From assembly GCF_003121405.1 (NCBI RefSeq), contig NZ_QBUY01000037.1:1-64000 (forward strand): 64,000 bases of DNA, given 5' to 3'. Of this stretch, positions 61,173-64,000 are shown piece after piece. A program made the position numbers and the translations under genes. The stretch's first letter is position 1; each line of letters opens with the position of its first letter. This DNA is from Paraburkholderia sp. C35 (GTDB lineage Bacteria; Pseudomonadota; Gammaproteobacteria; Burkholderiales; Burkholderiaceae). The notes beneath the pieces were generated by a model, which worked only from the letters and a program-made list of their open reading frames with translations, was not told the DNA's origin and did not search any database.

Positions 61173-62159
61173 ATGGCGAAGATCGTATTCGGGATGGCAG
61201 TGCCGCACAGCGGCATGCTGGGTCAGGCACCGGAAGACTGGCTCAAGAACGGCGAACGCGACCGCAATAACCCGGAACTGTGGTATCGCAACCGGACGTG
61301 GACGTATCCCGAACTGGAAGCGCACCGCGAGGCCGCGTTCGAGAAATACCTGACGCTGGAAGAACGCACCGCGCGTGCCGCTCGCTGCCGCGCCGCGCTC
61401 GACGAAATGGCCGCGGCCTATCGTGCAGCGAAGGTCGATGTCGCGATCGTTCTCGGCAAGGACCAGAAGGAAATCTTCACGGACTTTTCGCCGTCGATTG
61501 CGATCTACAGCGGCGAGGAAGTGCATAACGGGCCGCCGCAGCGCGCGGTCTATGCACCGGATCATCACGTCACGCACCAGTGCCATCCGCAACTGGCGAA
61601 CTATCTGATCGGGCATTTTCAGAAGGAAGGCTTCGATCTGACCGATCTGTTCGCATGGCCCGACAACGTGTGGATGAAACCCCTGCCCGACTATCCCGTC
61701 GTGCCGCATGCGTACAGCTTCGTCTATCACCAGATCATGAGCGACGATCCGCCTCCGCATGTGCCCATCATCATGAACTGCTTCTATCCGCCGACGCAGC
61801 CTTCGATGTCGCGTTGCATCGAGTTCGGTCGCGTGTTGCGCGATGCGATCACAGCGTGGCCCGAGGACGTGCGCGTAGGCATTTTTGCATCGGGTGGCCT
61901 GTCGCACTTCGTCAATGACGAGGAATTCGATCACAGCATCATGAAGATGCTCGCCGGGTACGACTACGACGGTCTTGCTGCCGTGGACGACCGCTCGTAT
62001 CAGTCGGGCACTTCGGAAATCAAGCTCTACGTGAGCGTGATGAAAGCCGTGCAGGAAACGGGCGCACAGATGACGCTGGTCGATTACGTGCCGTGCTGGC
62101 GCACCCCGGCAGGCACGGGCGAAGGCATGGGCTTCATGTACTGGAAAGCCGCCGACTGA
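61173..62159 (+). CDS. LigB-type (class III) extradiol ring-cleavage dioxygenase
   Basis: This 328-residue Fe(II)-dependent catechol-type dioxygenase is a single chain. It has His12 in AVPHSGM, equivalent to the first iron ligand of LigB, and AIVLGKDQKE. DHHVTHQCHPQLAN, GIFASGGLSHFVNDEEFD with the catalytic His, and Glu282 in GTSEIKLY follow. The insert with ERDRNNPELWYRNRTWTYPELEAHR resembles the 3-O-methylgallate/gallate-type branch of the superfamily rather than two-subunit LigAB. No LigA-like subunit gene is present. The likely reaction is meta cleavage of a carboxylated di- or trihydroxybenzene feeding LigJ. The substrate is not proven. Confidence 0.88.
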   Translation: MAKIVFGMAVPHSGMLGQAPEDWLKNGERDRNNPELWYRNRTWTYPELEAHREAAFEKYLTLEERTARAARCRAALDEMAAAYRAAKVDVAIVLGKDQKEIFTDFSPSIAIYSGEEVHNGPPQRAVYAPDHHVTHQCHPQLANYLIGHFQKEGFDLTDLFAWPDNVWMKPLPDYPVVPHAYSFVYHQIMSDDPPPHVPIIMNCFYPPTQPSMSRCIEFGRVLRDAITAWPEDVRVGIFASGGLSHFVNDEEFDHSIMKMLAGYDYDGLAAVDDRSYQSGTSEIKLYVSVMKAVQETGAQMTLVDYVPCWRTPAGTGEGMGFMYWKAAD

Positions 62160-62198
62160 TCCGCATCGCATCCAACCATTCAACAGAGAGTCAACACC

Positions 62199-63056
62199 AT
62201 GAGCGACACGCGCCTGAACAGCATCATTCGCGCTTTCGAATCCGGCAAGCCTGCGTTTGCCGCATTCTCCAAACTGGACAAGCAGTCGGCCATCGAAATG
62301 AGCGACGCGCCGTATGACGGCATCGTCTTCGAAATGGAGCACAACCCGTATGACGTGTCCGCACTCGGCGATGCGCTGCAGTACATGCTGAGCCGCAAGC
62401 AGATCGTCGAAACGGGATCGGTTGCGCCGCGCGTTACGCCGATTGCGCGTATTCCCGCTAACGGCGCCGAAATGAACCAGGCGTTTGCGAAGCAGGTGCT
62501 GGATCGCGGCGCGTATGGCGTGGTGTGGCCGCATGTATCGACCGTCGAGCAGGCTTATAACGCGGTTGCTTCGTGTCGCTATGCGCGGCCGAAGAATGCG
62601 CCGCTGTATGAGCCGAAGGGCATTCGCGGCGATGGTCCTGCAACGGCTGCGCGCTACTGGGGTTTGAGCATGCCCGATTACTACAGGAAAGCCGATGTGT
62701 GGCCGCTTGCGCCTGAAGGGGAAATTCTCGTTGGCCTGATGTGCGAAAGCACGGAAGCGATTGAGAACCTCGACGACATTCTGTCGAACGTGCCCGGCAT
62801 CGGCTTCATTCTGATCGGCGAAGGCGATCTCAGCCAGCAACTCGGCTTTCCGCGCGACTACGAACATCCTGTTGTCGCCGATGCGATGCGCCAGATCGTG
62901 TCGATCTGCCACAAGCACAACGTCGTGGTCGGCAATCCGCATGTGAACGCGAAGAACCACAAGCGCCTGCTGGAGGAAGGGTATCGCTTCCTGATGTCGG
63001 CGCCGTTGAAGAGCTATGGCGTGGTCGGCATGGCGCGCGAGATGGCGGGGTACTAA
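62199..63056 (+). CDS. HpcH/HpaI-family aldolase of the ring-cleavage cluster
   Basis: This 285-residue protein has the HpcH/HpaI (citrate-lyase-like) barrel. It contains AAFSKLDKQSAIEM, YDGIVFEMEHNPYD, VARIPANG-like PIARIPANG, a central region with YGVVWPHVSTVEQA, VGLMCESTEAIENLDDIL and GFILIGEGDLSQQLG with metal ligands. In this cluster it could cleave the LigJ product into pyruvate and oxaloacetate, replacing the usual LigK (RraA-like) aldolase, which is absent. That substitution is inference. The ThDP gene starts directly at the base after its stop. It is distinct from the aldolase at 51336. Confidence 0.86.
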   Translation: MSDTRLNSIIRAFESGKPAFAAFSKLDKQSAIEMSDAPYDGIVFEMEHNPYDVSALGDALQYMLSRKQIVETGSVAPRVTPIARIPANGAEMNQAFAKQVLDRGAYGVVWPHVSTVEQAYNAVASCRYARPKNAPLYEPKGIRGDGPATAARYWGLSMPDYYRKADVWPLAPEGEILVGLMCESTEAIENLDDILSNVPGIGFILIGEGDLSQQLGFPRDYEHPVVADAMRQIVSICHKHNVVVGNPHVNAKNHKRLLEEGYRFLMSAPLKSYGVVGMAREMAGY

Positions 63057-64000
63057 ATGAACGGAGCCGAAAGCCTGGTCCAGACCTTGACCGATCAGGG
63101 CGTCGAACTCTGCTTCGCGAACCCTGGCACGTCGGAGATGCACTTTCTGCGCGCGCTCGAAAATCCGCGCATGAAGAGCGTGCTGTGTCTGTTCGAAGGC
63201 GTCTGTACGGGCGCCGCCGACGGCTATTACCGGATGAAGGACGCACCCGCCGCGACGCTGCTGCATCTCGGGCCGGGACTCGCGAATGGGTTGGCGAACA
63301 TCCATAACGCGAAGCGGGCGTCGGCGGGTATGGTCAATGTAGTGGGCGAGCATTCGGCTGCGCACCTGAAATATGATCCGCCGCTTACGTCCGATATCGA
63401 AGGACTCGCGAGGCCGCTGAGCCATTGGGTTCGCCGGGTCGAATCGTCGCGTACGGTGGCCTGGGATGCAGCGGCTGCCGTGAGCAAGGCAAACGAGTAT
63501 CCCGGCCAGATCGCGACGCTGATTTTGCCCGGCGATGCGTCGTGGCAAGAGGCCGGTGAGCCGGTTGCATTGCCGCGTATCGAGACGCAGGCAAAGAAGC
63601 CCGATGCCGCGCGCGTCGAGCATATCGCGAAGGTGTTGCGCTCAGGCGAGCCGACGCTCATCGTTCTGGCCGGACGTTCGACGCGTGGCCGCGCGCTGGA
63701 GCTGGCCGGCAAGCTCAAGGCTGCGACGAACATCCGTCTCGCGACGCAATTTTTCACTGCCCGGATCGAGCGCGGCGCGGGACGCGTCACGCTGGAGCGC
63801 ATTCCGTATGCGGTCGGACAGGCGCTCGATTACCTGAAAGGCTTCAGGCACATCGTCACCGTCGAGACCACCGAGCCGATCGCATTCTTCAGTTACCCGG
63901 ACAAGCCGAGTCTGCTGAAAGCGCCCGGCACGACTGTGCACGCGCTCGCGGAGGTGGGCGAAGACGGCACCGCGGCGCTGGAGATGCTGGTCGAAGCGCT
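63057..64000 (+). CDS. ThDP-dependent decarboxylase/acetolactate-synthase-like protein (partial)
   Basis: The frame from the ATG at 63057 is open to the window end, so only the first 314 residues are visible. They contain the pyrimidine-binding domain (residues 1-170) with CFANPGTSEMHF and the catalytic Glu47 in LFEGVCTGAADGYYRM, then GPGLANGLANIHNA and the central domain with IVLAGRSTRGRALELAG. The layout matches benzoylformate decarboxylase and acetolactate-synthase-like proteins of aromatic clusters. The cofactor-binding C-terminal domain lies beyond 64000. Its stop-to-start contact with the aldolase implies coupled translation. A decarboxylation of a side-chain keto acid is a possible role. 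Confidence 0.85.
   Translation, partial: MNGAESLVQTLTDQGVELCFANPGTSEMHFLRALENPRMKSVLCLFEGVCTGAADGYYRMKDAPAATLLHLGPGLANGLANIHNAKRASAGMVNVVGEHSAAHLKYDPPLTSDIEGLARPLSHWVRRVESSRTVAWDAAAAVSKANEYPGQIATLILPGDASWQEAGEPVALPRIETQAKKPDAARVEHIAKVLRSGEPTLIVLAGRSTRGRALELAGKLKAATNIRLATQFFTARIERGAGRVTLERIPYAVGQALDYLKGFRHIVTVETTEPIAFFSYPDKPSLLKAPGTTVHALAEVGEDGTAALEMLVEA

Noticed and set aside
61152..63623. 823-codon open frame antisense to the dioxygenase and aldolase genes
   Set aside because: Its composition is that of an antisense shadow and it spans two well-supported genes on the plus strand.

Overview
The window is chromosomal DNA from a GC-rich betaproteobacterium, most likely Paraburkholderia, Caballeronia or Burkholderia. 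The evidence is codon use with GC-rich third positions, a BpeAB-OprB-type pump, a short intergenic hairpin repeat of a kind seen in this group, porin and LysR types, and many sugar-acid and aromatic catabolic genes. I see no rRNA, tRNA, CRISPR array, insertion sequence or prophage. Assignments come from reading translated sequences and motifs without any database search.

Layout. 1-18245 is an efflux region. It holds a minus-strand OmpR-type two-component system, a TetR repressor diverging from a BpeAB-OprB-like RND operon, and then an MdtABC-like operon with its own outer-membrane factor. 18256-24274 (minus strand) is a sulfonate or organosulfur module: ABC binding protein, two different permeases, ATPase, an NtaA/SnaA/DszA-type flavin monooxygenase, and a methyltransferase upstream. 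24486-27766 has a phoU gene with no pst genes beside it, and a katG interrupted by one in-frame amber codon. 28106-33022 has an FAD aromatic hydroxylase, an MFS carrier, a class II aldolase/decarboxylase and an AraC regulator, probably a small aromatic catabolic unit. 33078-37648 is an iron-uptake locus with a Fur-like box at each end: two small membrane proteins, a PepSY protein and a TonB-dependent receptor whose 3' end overlaps the PepSY gene tail to tail. Next comes a candidate small RNA gene at about 37893-37955, then a fused indolepyruvate ferredoxin oxidoreductase and a LysR regulator.

42633-47053 holds an MFS carrier, an aconitase/isopropylmalate-dehydratase-like protein with its swivel domain at the N-terminus, and a LysR regulator. 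47186-55767 looks like a non-phosphorylative sugar or sugar-acid regulon: an enolase-superfamily enzyme, a LacI repressor, an IlvD/Edd dehydratase, an HpcH/HpaI aldolase, an SDR, a sugar porter and a porin. Three copies of the palindrome GTTAGCGCTAAC (one with a mismatch) lie before the dehydratase and before the porin and tie the unit together.

56866-64000 (plus strand, running off the end) is an aromatic ring-cleavage cluster: a Pht5-like 4,5-dihydroxyphthalate decarboxylase, LigJ oxalomesaconate hydratase, a second amidohydrolase, an MFS carrier, a LigB-type extradiol dioxygenase, an HpcH/HpaI aldolase and a partial ThDP enzyme. The mixture does not match one textbook route. With the candidate small RNA and the split katG, it is the most promising material for follow-up.
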